A stretch of DNA of 64,000 nucleotides, taken from Mesorhizobium jarvisii. Lineage in GTDB: Bacteria > Pseudomonadota > Alphaproteobacteria > Rhizobiales > Rhizobiaceae. Shown in pieces: positions 54,704-63,121 of the stretch. The translations under genes and the position numbers were made by a program. The notes under the pieces were generated by a model that had not been told where the DNA came from, did not search any database, and worked only from the letters and a program-made list of their open reading frames with translations. The stretch spans positions 1 to 64,000 of the forward strand of contig NZ_QZXA01000010.1 of the NCBI RefSeq assembly GCF_003601985.1, written 5' to 3'. Numbering within the stretch: the first letter of the stretch is position 1; each line of letters starts with the position of its first letter.

Positions 54704-56175
54704 GCCAGATGGTCTCCGATCAGGAACTGCAAGGCACGGTCGAGTCTGATATGCGGCAGAGACAGCGTGACGCCTTCGGCCGTGCGTTCGAGTTTTGGTG
54801 GGCGGAACCGGACAAAGCGGATTGCCGGGTCCGTGGAATCCTGCCTGTGATCGGGTCCGGAGACGTCGAATACCGCATCAATCTTCTCCGGTAAGTCACC
54901 GGGAAATATGGCAGTTTCGGTCTTTCCGTCGAACGTTTCACTGTTGATCTTCTCGCCGGCGATCGGCGTGCCGATGATGACAGGCAACGTCTCACGGCCT
55001 TGCTTGACCGTGCCTTCGCGGGTCGCGCGCACCGCCGCCATGGCGACGACGTCGACGTCGGCGCCGGTGAAGTTCGCTCGTGCCACGGCACGGTCCGCCA
55101 GCCGCCGCACGATCGCCTGCAACCGGTCATGGCTTTCATGGTGCAGGTGATCGGCCTTGGTCGCGGCGACCAGGATGCGATCGATGCGCCGCGAAAACAG
55201 GTCGGTGAGGAAGCTACCCCGGCCGGGGCGAAAACAGCTCAGGATCTCGGTCACCGCACGCTCGAGGTCGGCCATGGCGCCGGGGCCGGCGTTCAGCGCC
55301 TGCATGGCGTCGATCAGGACGATCTGGCGATCGAGGCGGGTGATGTGTTCGCGGAAGAACGGTTTGACGACATGCGTCTTGTAAGCCTCGTAGCGCCTTT
55401 CCATCATGGCGTGCAGCGATCCCGGGCGCGGACGCCTGTCGAGGCCAGCCAGCGGCGCGAAGGTCAGTGCGGGCGAGCCTTCGAGGTCGCCAGGCATCAG
55501 GAAACGGCCGGGCGGCAAGGTCGAAAGCGCGCGCTCGTCGAGCTTGCAGGCCTTGAGATAGGCCGCGAAGCTTTCGGCGAGGCGGCGTGCCGTCATCTCA
55601 TCGGCGTCGCCATTCGGGTCGATTTCCGCCGAGATCGCCCGCCAGGCCCGCGAAAGATCCTCGCGCACCGGCAAAGTGGCCATCTCCATGGCCTCGTGTG
55701 AAAAATCGGCGAAGGATTTGCCGAGCAGCGGCAGGTCGAGCAGCCATTCGCCGGGATAATCGACGATGTCGACCGACAGTTTGCCTGAAGAGAACATGCG
55801 GTTCCAGCCGGAGGCCGATTCATATTCGATGGTCAGCCGCAGTTCCGAAATGGCGCGCGTGGAATCGGGCCAGGCGCGGTCGTTGACCAATGCGGCGATA
55901 TGATCCTCGTACTGGAAGCGCGGCACGGCGTCGTCAGGCTGCTCTTCGAGGAAGGCGCGGGCGATACGCCCGGATTTCTGTGCCTCGAACAGCGGCAGGC
56001 GTCCGCCGTGGATCAGATTGTGCACCAGCGCGGAAATGAACACCGTCTTGCCGGCGCGTGAAAGGCCGGTAACACCCAGCCGCAGCGACGGAGAAAAAAG
56101 CCCGGTGGCGCGTCCCGACAGCGTATCGAGGGCAATTTTTGCCTCGTCGGTGAAGGTGGTCAGCGATGATGCCAA
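54700..56175 (-). CDS. ycjX: YcjX family P-loop protein
   Basis: A 491-residue YcjX-family P-loop ATPase/GTPase-like protein. The nucleotide site reads RLGVTGLSRAGKTVFISALVHNLI, and the family marker VDIVDYPGEWLLDLPLLGKSFADFS follows. It pairs with the downstream ycjF in a two-gene operon. A family A palindromic repeat lies just upstream, between it and the histidine phosphatase gene. The cellular role is unknown beyond an envelope-stress association in enterobacteria. Confidence 0.93.
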   Translation of the reverse strand: MASSLTTFTDEAKIALDTLSGRATGLFSPSLRLGVTGLSRAGKTVFISALVHNLIHGGRLPLFEAQKSGRIARAFLEEQPDDAVPRFQYEDHIAALVNDRAWPDSTRAISELRLTIEYESASGWNRMFSSGKLSVDIVDYPGEWLLDLPLLGKSFADFSHEAMEMATLPVREDLSRAWRAISAEIDPNGDADEMTARRLAESFAAYLKACKLDERALSTLPPGRFLMPGDLEGSPALTFAPLAGLDRRPRPGSLHAMMERRYEAYKTHVVKPFFREHITRLDRQIVLIDAMQALNAGPGAMADLERAVTEILSCFRPGRGSFLTDLFSRRIDRILVAATKADHLHHESHDRLQAIVRRLADRAVARANFTGADVDVVAMAAVRATREGTVKQGRETLPVIIGTPIAGEKINSETFDGKTETAIFPGDLPEKIDAVFDVSGPDHRQDSTDPAIRFVRFRPPKLERTAEGVTLSLPHIRLDRALQFLIGDHLA

Positions 56176-56256
56176 AATGTGATCTCTCAGGCTTGGGTCC
56201 GTCCGATATAGGCGCTGGAACCCGGCTTTGAAATGGCGCCGGAAATCGATGCCGAA

Positions 56257-56324
56257 GCAATTCCAGGAAAAGTGTGGAGCGGTTTTCCCGGGAAGAGCGC
56301 ATAGCGCTTTCCCTTGGAAATTGC
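56257..56324. repeat. Nested palindromic intergenic repeat, family A, copy 2
   Basis: It begins with the same GCAATTCCAGGAAAAGTG as the copy at 3763 and ends in GGAAATTGC (one extra A). Between the arms is an extra hairpin, GGGAAGAGCGC/GCGCTTTCCC (with mismatch) around ATA. The copy lies between the ycjX start and the end of the upstream histidine phosphatase gene. Confidence 0.78.
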
Positions 56325-56338
56325 GCCAAAACAGGGAG

Positions 56339-56842
56339 TTAGAGATCGGCCGGTGTCAGGAACGCTTCGAGATAGCCCGTGTCCTGGCCTGCTTTCGTCA
56401 GATTGTCCAGGAAACGCACGACAGCCAGGCCCGAGGTCGGGAAACCATGGTTGAGCATCGCCCGCGCCGTCTCGTCGCCATCGCCCGAGACCGCCATGGC
56501 GAGATCCTCCGTCATCGGGTTGTGACCGATGACCAGCAGCGAACCTGGCCCGCCATGCTCCCGGATGAGGCGGAGATAGCCGGCCGCATCTTCGCTATAG
56601 AGTGTGTCGAAAAACAAGACCTTGCCGGTATCGGTCTGGCCGGCCAGCCCTTCGAGCGTTTCCTTGGCGCGCCGGGCGTTGGAGCACAATGTCAGGTCGG
56701 GGACATAGCCACGCGAGCGCATGGCTGCGCCCATCGTCTCGGCATCGGCGCGGCCGGATGCGTCAAGCGGTCGATCGAAATCGCGCATGCCGGGCAGCGC
56801 CCAGCCAGCCTTGGCGTGCCGCAACAGATAGAGCCTGCTCAC
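56339..56842 (-). CDS. sixA: Histidine phosphatase family protein (SixA-like)
   Basis: A 167-residue phosphoglycerate-mutase-fold phosphatase of the SixA type. The catalytic RHA(G/K) motif is at the N-terminus, LYLLRHAKAGWALPG (H9), with the second histidine in LLVIGHNPMTEDLA. SixA in E. coli dephosphorylates Hpt domains; whether this one does is unknown, although an Hpt protein and a hybrid kinase are in the window. It lies upstream of ycjX on the same strand and is divergent from dksA. Confidence 0.85.
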   Translation of the reverse strand: MSRLYLLRHAKAGWALPGMRDFDRPLDASGRADAETMGAAMRSRGYVPDLTLCSNARRAKETLEGLAGQTDTGKVLFFDTLYSEDAAGYLRLIREHGGPGSLLVIGHNPMTEDLAMAVSGDGDETARAMLNHGFPTSGLAVVRFLDNLTKAGQDTGYLEAFLTPADL

Positions 56843-57025
56843 CCAACCTCCGATGATGCCGAAGCCGCGGTACGATTAGCCACAAGAAGGGCGCCGCGCA
56901 CAATGGCCCCTTGTTCTTCCGCGCAAAGAATCAGCGGCACTTTCTCCATCGAATCAGCGACATCTCGCTCCAATGGGTGCCGCGGGGGAACTTTAACAAT
57001 TGCGTGAGTCGGTGACTGATTGCGC

Positions 57026-57054
57026 TTGTGCAGGCGTCGGGCGGCGAATATATA
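57026..57054 (+). promoter_or_regulatory. Probable sigma70-type promoter of dksA
   Basis: TTGTGC (57026-57031) and TATATA (57049-57054) are separated by exactly 17 bp and lie about 30 bp before the dksA ATG (57088). Confidence 0.55.
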
Positions 57055-57087
57055 AGCGCCAAATTTGGGGCAGTTTGGGTGAGTCGA

Positions 57088-57504
57088 ATGAACGACATCG
57101 TTACCGCCGATTACGTACCCTCCGAAGACGAGCCGTTCATGAACGAGCGGCAGAAATCCTACTTCCGCCTGAAGCTCGTCACCTGGAAAAATGACATATT
57201 GCGCGAAGCGCGCGAAACTCTCGAAATCCTGCAGCAGGAAAACGCCAACCACCCCGACCTGGCCGACCGCGCCTCTTCCGAAACAGACCGCGCCATAGAG
57301 CTCAGGGCTCGCGACCGTCAGCGCAAACTCATCGCGAAGATCGATTCGGCGCTGCAGCGCATCGACGAGGGCACTTACGGCTATTGCGAGGAAACCGGCG
57401 AGCCGATCGCGCTGAAACGGCTCGACGCCCGTCCGATAGCCACCTTGTCGATCGAAGCGCAGGAACGGCATGAGCGCCGCGAAAAAGTCTATCGCGACGA
57501 CTGA
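57088..57504 (+). CDS. dksA: RNA polymerase-binding transcription factor DksA, one-cysteine type
   Basis: A 138-residue DksA. The coiled coil (about residues 20-95) carries DRAIELRARDRQRKL and the acidic tip, so RNA polymerase secondary-channel binding should be conserved. The C-terminal zinc-finger region keeps only the first of the four cysteines of E. coli DksA: C100, with T103, S121 and A124 at the other three positions (YGYCEETGEP, ARPIATLSIEAQE). It should therefore work without a zinc ion. ATG 57088 is chosen over the longer open frame upstream. A bidirectional terminator follows. Confidence 0.94.
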   Translation: MNDIVTADYVPSEDEPFMNERQKSYFRLKLVTWKNDILREARETLEILQQENANHPDLADRASSETDRAIELRARDRQRKLIAKIDSALQRIDEGTYGYCEETGEPIALKRLDARPIATLSIEAQERHERREKVYRDD

Positions 57505-57555
57505 CGCATTGCTTCTGGACTGCATCTCAAGGCAGTTACAAGTGAAGTCATTGTC

Positions 57556-57588
57556 AAAAATGGCCGGGTTTTCCGGCCATTTTTGTTG
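57556..57588. terminator. Bidirectional terminator between dksA and the FliO-like gene
   Basis: A perfect 12-bp stem (AAAAATGGCCGG, 57556-57567; CCGGCCATTTTT, 57573-57584) around GTTTT. T-runs on both strands serve dksA (plus) and the convergent FliO-like gene (minus). Confidence 0.9.
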
Positions 57589-57655
57589 GCTGTATCACAA
57601 ATCCGTTGCAGCAAGCGAAAGCAAAACCCGGCCGGCGGGGCGCCTCAGGCGGCAA

Positions 57656-58396
57656 TCATTTCTTCTGGCTTGAAAGTTCGCCCAGAAGCCTGGTCATTTC
57701 ATCGTCGAGCGATTGCGGCGCCTTGGCCACCGGTTTGCCAACCGGACCACCGGATCGCGGCTGGTCGAGCGAAACCTCCAGGTCCTTCATGAGCGCGTCG
57801 TCGATACTGTTCTGCGGTGGCGGTGGCGCGTGCCTGACAGCATTGGCGTTGGCGGAGCCATAGGCAGGCAGCGGCGTGACGTTGGTCGATTGATAGGGTT
57901 GCGCCGGTTTCGGTGCGGGGGCTGGGGCTGGTGGTGGCGCTGCCGGGCGCGGGCGGGCAGGCGGCGCCGAGGTCGCCGGCTGCGGCGCAGGTCGTGCCGG
58001 TGCGGGAGCCGGTTGAGGCGGCCGCGGTTTTGCCGCCGGGGCCGCGGTGGCCGGGACGGGCTGCAGACCGCCATCTCCGGTCAGCGCTGGACGGCGCGGC
58101 GCGGCAAGGCGTATGTCGCGTTCGACGACTACGTCGGTCGGACCGCCGATCAGAAGCAGATGTTCGATGTCGTCGCGGCGCACCAGCACCAGCCGACGAT
58201 GGCTGTCGACGGCGGTGGCGTCCATGACGGCGAGCCGCGTCTTACGGTTCCGGCCACCGGCGACGAACGTGCCGAAGGTCAGGTTGCGGACCAGCCTGAT
58301 GATGACGAGCACGATGACCAGCAGGATCAGCGCCGCGAAGGTCCACAGGAGTGCCGCCGCATAACCAGGGCCCGCCACGCTATCCAGCCACTGCAT
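57656..58396 (-). CDS. FliO/MopB-like single-pass membrane protein
   Basis: A 246-residue protein: one N-terminal membrane helix (LLWTFAALILLVIVLVIIRLV), a FliO-type domain (RLAVMDATAVDSHRRLVLVRRDDIEHLLLIGGPTDVVVE), and a long proline/alanine-rich tail (about residues 110-190). FliO helps assemble the FliPQR flagellar export gate, yet no other flagellar gene is near. The position between dksA and cckA suggests a conserved non-flagellar location for this protein in Rhizobiales. It converges on dksA and is divergent from cckA. Confidence 0.78.
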   Translation of the reverse strand: MQWLDSVAGPGYAAALLWTFAALILLVIVLVIIRLVRNLTFGTFVAGGRNRKTRLAVMDATAVDSHRRLVLVRRDDIEHLLLIGGPTDVVVERDIRLAAPRRPALTGDGGLQPVPATAAPAAKPRPPQPAPAPARPAPQPATSAPPARPRPAAPPPAPAPAPKPAQPYQSTNVTPLPAYGSANANAVRHAPPPPQNSIDDALMKDLEVSLDQPRSGGPVGKPVAKAPQSLDDEMTRLLGELSSQKK

Positions 58397-58714
58397 TGGT
58401 TTCCCCTGATCGGTCTTGGAAAGAGACGCGACACTAGACCGTTGCGGCTGGCCACCGCAAGTTGCCTTTCACGCATCGTGAACAGCTTGAAACACGGCCG
58501 GTATCATTTTTATCTGACATTTGCCGCCCGGGCCTTTTCCGGACTGGGAGAATGTGATTCAACCGGCTAAAGCGGGTCGCGCTGAAGCGGATTCACGCGA
58601 GGCGCTCTAGGGCCTTGTTTTCGTGCATGTCGTTTTCCCAAAACCGAAGTCACTTTTGGGCGACATGCATTAGGGGCGGGTGTCGGAACGTCGGACTTCA
58701 CGAGCAGGGGGCAT
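58397..58714. other. 318-bp divergent intergenic region upstream of cckA
   Basis: This gap between the FliO-like gene and cckA contains no gene. It holds a nested palindromic repeat at 58624-58669 and presumably the promoters of both divergent genes. I could not identify a convincing -35/-10 pair or CtrA box for cckA. Confidence 0.6.
58624..58669. repeat. Nested palindromic intergenic repeat, family B
   Basis: Outer arms TGCATGTCG (58624-58632) and CGACATGCA (58661-58669) are perfect complements, and inner arms CCCAAAA (58637-58643) and TTTTGGG (58654-58660) as well, with a TTTT bulge on the left. It differs in sequence from family A. It ends 45 bp before the cckA start. Confidence 0.82.
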
Positions 58715-61291
58715 ATGGCCAAGGAAGCGCGCGGCGATTTCTATCCGGTACCGATCGTCGACCAGAACACGCGACCGGGTGCGGTCACCCGGCTCATCAT
58801 CTTCATCGTCGTTCTGACGGGGGCCGCGATCGTCTTCGGTCTGTTCCGCGAGCGCCTAGGCGATCCCTTCCTGCTCGGCATGCTGGGCGTGCTCGCGATG
58901 ATCGGCGTCGGCTTTCTGTTCGCGACCGCGATCGGCTTCGTACAAGTCACGCCGCGCTCGACTGGCGATGAACTGTCCAAGGCTTTCGTCGATTCGATGG
59001 CGCAGGGCCTGCTGGTGACGGACACTAAGGGCCGCGTCGTCTACGCCAACCGTGCCTATGCCGACATGACCGGAGCGTCCTCGGCCGCCGACCTCAAGAC
59101 GGTCGAAGGGCTCCTTTCGGATGTTCCCGAGGCCTCGGTGACGATTTACCGGCTGGCCTCCGGCCTGCGTGACGGGCAGCCGGGCGACGGCGAGTTTCGG
59201 CTGGCGCAGTCGATCCGGCCGGGAGCCGAAGCGGGCGCCCGCTGGTACCGGGCGCGCGCCCGGACCTTCAACGTTCCGGGCCAGCGCCTGCCGATGCTGG
59301 CCTGGCAACTCGCCGACATTTCGCAGGAGCGGGCCGAGCAGGAGCGTTTCTTCCTCGACCTGCAGAAGGCCATCGATCACCTCGACCACGCCCCGGCCGG
59401 CTTCTTTTCCGCCGACCAGGACGGTCGCGTCACCTACATTAACGCCACGCTCGCGGAATGGCTGGGCATCGATCTTGCCAGTTTCACGCCCGGCGCCGTC
59501 ACCTTGCCGGATATCGTTGCCGGCGACGGCATGGCTTTGGTGCGCTCGGTCAAGGCCGACCCCGGCACGACGCGCAACGCGGTCATCGATCTTGATTTGA
59601 CGACGATGACGGGAGAGGCGCTGCCGGTGCGCTTCATGCATCGCGTTTCGGCCAGCCGCGAAGGCATCGGCGGTCCGACGCGCACGATCGTGCTCAACCG
59701 CACGCAAGGCGAGGATGCCTCGGCCGATCTGCGCGCCTCGGAAGTGCGCTTCACCCGCTTCTTCAATTCGACGCCGATGGCGATCGCGGGTGTCGATGCC
59801 AGCGGGCGCATCCTGCGCACCAACGCACCCTTCCTGTCGCTGTTTTCCTCGGTCGTCGACCGGGATGCCGTGGACCGCCGCGTGCGGCTCGATACGGTGA
59901 TCCATGAGCGCGAGCGGCCGGCCTTTGCCGCGGCATTCGAGAAGGCCCGGCAGCGGCAGGCCGACATCGAGCCGATCGACACCGTGCTGCCCGGCAACGA
60001 GGAGCGGCATATCCGTTTCTACGTCAATGCCGTCGCCGACGGCACCGGCGGCGAGGGCGCAGAGGAATCGGCCATCGTCTACGCCGTCGAGACGACCGAG
60101 CAGAAGGCGCTCGAAGGGCAGATGGCACAAAGCCAAAAGATGCAGGCGGTCGGGCAACTCGCGGGCGGCATCGCCCACGACTTCAACAATGTGCTGACCG
60201 CCATCATCATGGCGTCGGACCTGCTTTTGACCAATCACCGGCCGTCGGACCCGTCCTTCCCCGACATCATGAATATCAAGCAGAACGCCAATCGGGCGGC
60301 TTCACTGGTCAGGCAGTTGCTGGCCTTCTCGCGCAAGCAGACGCTGCGGCCGGAAGTGCTGAACCTCACCGACGTGCTCGCCGATCTCAGGATGCTGCTT
60401 GCCCGCCTGGTCGGCAACGACATCAAGCTGAAGATCGACCACGGCCGGGACCTGTGGCCGGTCAGGGTCGATATCGGCCAGTTCGAGCAGGTGGTGGTCA
60501 ATCTGGCGGTCAATGCGCGCGACGCGATGCCCGCTGGCGGCGATCTCACCGTGCGCACCCGCAACGTCACCGCCGAGGAGTGCAAGATCTTCTCCTATCG
60601 CGAACTCGCCGCGGCCGACTATGTCGTGGTCGAGGTCGAAGACACCGGCAGCGGCATCGCGCCGGACGTGCTGAAGAAGATCTTCGAACCGTTCTTCACC
60701 ACCAAGGAGGTCGGCAAGGGCACCGGCCTTGGCCTGTCCATGGTCTACGGCATCATCAAGCAGACAGGCGGCTTTATTTTCTGCGATTCCGAGGTCGGCA
60801 AGGGATCGACCTTCCGCATCTTCCTGCCGCGCCACATCGCGGAAGCGAAGAAGGCGGCCGAACTCGGGGAAACCCCGAGTGCCACGCCGGTCAAGCCGGT
60901 CGACAGCACCAAGGACCTGTCGGGGTCGGCCACGGTGCTGCTGGTCGAGGACGAGGATGCCGTGCGCATGGGCGGCATGCGTGCGCTGACCTCTCGGGGC
61001 TATACGGTGCATGAGGCATCCTCGGGCGTCGAGGCGCTGGAAGTGTTCGAAGCCCTGGGCGGCAAGGTCGACATCGTCGTTTCGGACGTGGTCATGCCGG
61101 AAATGGACGGGCCGACCCTGCTTGGCGAGTTGCGCAAGCGCCAGCCGGATATCAAGTTCGTGTTCGTGTCCGGCTATGCCGAGGACGCCTTCGCCAGGAA
61201 CTTGCCGGCCGACGCGCATTTCGGCTTCCTGCCGAAGCCGTTCTCGCTCAAGCAACTGGCGACGATCGTCAAGGATATGCTGGAGTCCTAA
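58715..61291 (+). CDS. cckA: Hybrid sensor histidine kinase CckA
   Basis: An 858-residue hybrid kinase. Two membrane helices (about residues 24-44 and 50-72) are followed by PAS domains (for example ELSKAFVDSMAQGLLVTD, LDHAPAGFFSADQDG, FFNSTPMAIAGVD), HisKA with phosphoacceptor H488 in LAGGIAHDFNNVLTAI, a HATPase domain (VNLAVNARDAMP, DTGSGIA, GTGLGLSMVYGI) and a receiver with D791 (VVSDVVMPEMDGPTLL). This order and the GGIAHDFNN motif fit CckA, which drives the CtrA pathway through ChpT. Rhizobial CckA is of this length. GCAGGGGG precedes the ATG. Partner genes ctrA and chpT are not in the window. Confidence 0.92.
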   Translation: MAKEARGDFYPVPIVDQNTRPGAVTRLIIFIVVLTGAAIVFGLFRERLGDPFLLGMLGVLAMIGVGFLFATAIGFVQVTPRSTGDELSKAFVDSMAQGLLVTDTKGRVVYANRAYADMTGASSAADLKTVEGLLSDVPEASVTIYRLASGLRDGQPGDGEFRLAQSIRPGAEAGARWYRARARTFNVPGQRLPMLAWQLADISQERAEQERFFLDLQKAIDHLDHAPAGFFSADQDGRVTYINATLAEWLGIDLASFTPGAVTLPDIVAGDGMALVRSVKADPGTTRNAVIDLDLTTMTGEALPVRFMHRVSASREGIGGPTRTIVLNRTQGEDASADLRASEVRFTRFFNSTPMAIAGVDASGRILRTNAPFLSLFSSVVDRDAVDRRVRLDTVIHERERPAFAAAFEKARQRQADIEPIDTVLPGNEERHIRFYVNAVADGTGGEGAEESAIVYAVETTEQKALEGQMAQSQKMQAVGQLAGGIAHDFNNVLTAIIMASDLLLTNHRPSDPSFPDIMNIKQNANRAASLVRQLLAFSRKQTLRPEVLNLTDVLADLRMLLARLVGNDIKLKIDHGRDLWPVRVDIGQFEQVVVNLAVNARDAMPAGGDLTVRTRNVTAEECKIFSYRELAAADYVVVEVEDTGSGIAPDVLKKIFEPFFTTKEVGKGTGLGLSMVYGIIKQTGGFIFCDSEVGKGSTFRIFLPRHIAEAKKAAELGETPSATPVKPVDSTKDLSGSATVLLVEDEDAVRMGGMRALTSRGYTVHEASSGVEALEVFEALGGKVDIVVSDVVMPEMDGPTLLGELRKRQPDIKFVFVSGYAEDAFARNLPADAHFGFLPKPFSLKQLATIVKDMLES

Positions 61292-61381
61292 TTTAGCTTT
61301 CTCCAGTGGTCTGCCTTGCACAACGCCCCGACAGCGCCATGATTGCGGGCGAGAGGGTAGGCGGGCTTGGGGGAGCAGCGA

Positions 61382-62092
61382 TTGACGCCACACATAGAGG
61401 CAGGCAAGGGCGACTACGCCGAAACGGTGCTGTTGCCGGGTGACCCGCAGCGCGCCGAATGGATGGCGAAGACATTTCTCGAAGCGCCACGCTGCGTCAA
61501 TCGCAGGCGGGGTGCTCTCGGCTTTACCGGCCTTTATCGCGGCCGGCCCATCAGCATTCAGGCAACGGGTATCGGGGTTTCGTCGTTCCTGATCTATACC
61601 CACGAATTGCTCGACTATTATGGCATCCGAACATTGATCCGCACCGGGACCTGCGGTGGCCTGAGCGCCGAGGTAAAGCTGCGCAGCCTGGTGATCTCGC
61701 AATCGGCACGGCCGGAAAACAAGGAGAGTGGCCAGGTCTTTGGCCTTTATGACGCTGACGCCGGTCCGGATCCGGCGTTGCTCGCCCGCGCATTGGCCAA
61801 GGCAGCCGAACTCGGCATTGACCACCATGCCGGCCTGACAGTCTGCACCGACATATTCTACCATCCTGAAACGCACGCTCGATATGCCGAGGCAAGGGCA
61901 CTCGGAGCGCTGGCCGTGGACATGGAAACCAGCGCGCTCTACCGCATCGCGACGCATTTCGGCGCGAGGGCGTTGTCGCTGTTGACCGTTGTCGACAATC
62001 TGGTTACCGGCGAAGAGGCCGACTATTCCGAGCGCCAGGCGCTTTTCACCGATATGAGCCGGCTGGCGCTCGAAATCGCTGGGGGGCGCTAG
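61382..62092 (+). CDS. deoD: Purine-nucleoside phosphorylase (DeoD-type)
   Basis: A 236-residue nucleoside phosphorylase of the NP-I family. The N-terminus TPHIEAGKGDYAETVLLPGDPQRAEWMA aligns with DeoD (GDPLRA region), followed by GIGVSSFLIYTHEL, RTGTCGGLS and AVDMETSALY. It should cleave purine nucleosides with phosphate. The start is most likely TTG 61382 after GGGGGAG, giving the standard N-terminus; TTG 61367 is less suitable. Substrate preference (adenosine or guanosine) cannot be told. Its stop overlaps that of the convergent ribbon-helix-helix gene. Confidence 0.87.
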   Translation: MTPHIEAGKGDYAETVLLPGDPQRAEWMAKTFLEAPRCVNRRRGALGFTGLYRGRPISIQATGIGVSSFLIYTHELLDYYGIRTLIRTGTCGGLSAEVKLRSLVISQSARPENKESGQVFGLYDADAGPDPALLARALAKAAELGIDHHAGLTVCTDIFYHPETHARYAEARALGALAVDMETSALYRIATHFGARALSLLTVVDNLVTGEEADYSERQALFTDMSRLALEIAGGR

Positions 62093-62394
62093 GCAGCTTC
62101 CTGCTTCAACGCCATTCGCTCGTCCACGCTGGGCCGATGGCCGCGCAGATAGAGCGCGCAGGTGGTGCGAAGCATGGATGCGAAATTGGGTATCTCGCCG
62201 TTGATCTCGATGGCTTCGTCATACAGCTTCGAGATGAATTTCGGCGTCGTCAGGTCCTGGCTGTCGGCGATTTCGTCCAGCAAGGTCCAGAACGTTGCCT
62301 CGAGCTGGATGCTGGTCGAATGTCCATCAATGCGGATCGACCGGTTGATCTGGCGATAGCCTTCCGGATCCTGTGCGGCAAACACTCTGCACAT
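62089..62394 (-). CDS. Ribbon-helix-helix domain protein
   Basis: A 101-residue protein with an RHH_4-type domain: SIRIDGHSTSIQLEATFWTLLDEIADSQDLTTPKFISKLYDEA, in which a strand with SIRIDG and two helices match the ribbon-helix-helix fold used for DNA binding. These proteins are common in rhizobia; no targets are known. It is not next to a toxin gene, so an antitoxin role is not supported. Its TAG stop (62089-62091 on the minus strand) shares a CTAG with the deoD stop. Confidence 0.8.
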   Translation of the reverse strand: MCRVFAAQDPEGYRQINRSIRIDGHSTSIQLEATFWTLLDEIADSQDLTTPKFISKLYDEAIEINGEIPNFASMLRTTCALYLRGHRPSVDERMALKQEAA

Positions 62395-62647
62395 TGGTAC
62401 CTCCCGTTATTGTTGGTCTTGGGCGTCGACGGAGCCATCGGCGCCTTTTGAACACTGCCTGCGATTTCATCTTCGACCGGACCGTCGATAACGGCAATCA
62501 GACTTTCGTCCTTAAGGCGATGGCCTCCCTGGAATCTTGGGCGACACTAGCCATTTTCAAGCCGCATGCGTGGTAATCGGCTGCCACCACCTTTTTTCGC
62601 CGGCGCGCATAATCGGCTTCGAAAGTACGAACGCTGCGGGGTCTGAT

Positions 62648-63043
62648 TTGGCGAAGGCAATCCACACCATGATCCGGGTTATCGACGAGGCCCGGTCCAT
62701 CGACTTCTACACCAGGGCGTTCGGGCTGGAGGTTGCCCAGCGGCTGGATTTCGAGACCTTCACGCTGATCTATCTCAGCAATACCGATACGCCTTTCGAA
62801 GTTGAGCTGACCGTCAACAAGGGGCGGCAGGAGCCTTATGCGCTTGGCGACGGCTATGGCCACCTGGCCGTCTCTGTCGCCGATCTCGACAGCGAACATG
62901 ACCGGCTCGGTGCGCTCGGCTTCAATCCGAAGAAGATCGTCGAGTTCAACCGCGACGGGTCGCTCATCGCACGCTTTTTCTTCATCGAGGACCCCGACGG
63001 CTACAAGATCGAGGTCCTGCAGCGAGGGGGGCGCTTCCAATAG
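62648..63043 (+). CDS. VOC family protein (glyoxalase I-like)
   Basis: A 131-residue vicinal-oxygen-chelate enzyme resembling lactoylglutathione lyase, which isomerises the hemithioacetal of methylglyoxal and glutathione. All four metal-ligand positions are filled: H6 (AIHTMIRV), E53 (EVELT), H72 (GHLAVSV) and E122 (YKIEVLQ). The start that keeps H6 is TTG 62648 (as Met-Ala-Lys); the later ATG would remove it. Strong case for glyoxalase I, though other VOC activities remain possible. Confidence 0.85.
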   Translation: MAKAIHTMIRVIDEARSIDFYTRAFGLEVAQRLDFETFTLIYLSNTDTPFEVELTVNKGRQEPYALGDGYGHLAVSVADLDSEHDRLGALGFNPKKIVEFNRDGSLIARFFFIEDPDGYKIEVLQRGGRFQ

Positions 63044-63121
63044 GGGACAACCCGCCGCGTGCACCGGCGCGGCGCCAGCAACGGCACCCGAAGGGTGCAA
63101 ACAGCAAGCAGGGAGGAAACT

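Noticed and set aside
62089..62394. Ribbon-helix-helix gene as an antitoxin
   Set aside because: No toxin-like ORF adjoins it; its neighbours are deoD and a VOC enzyme.
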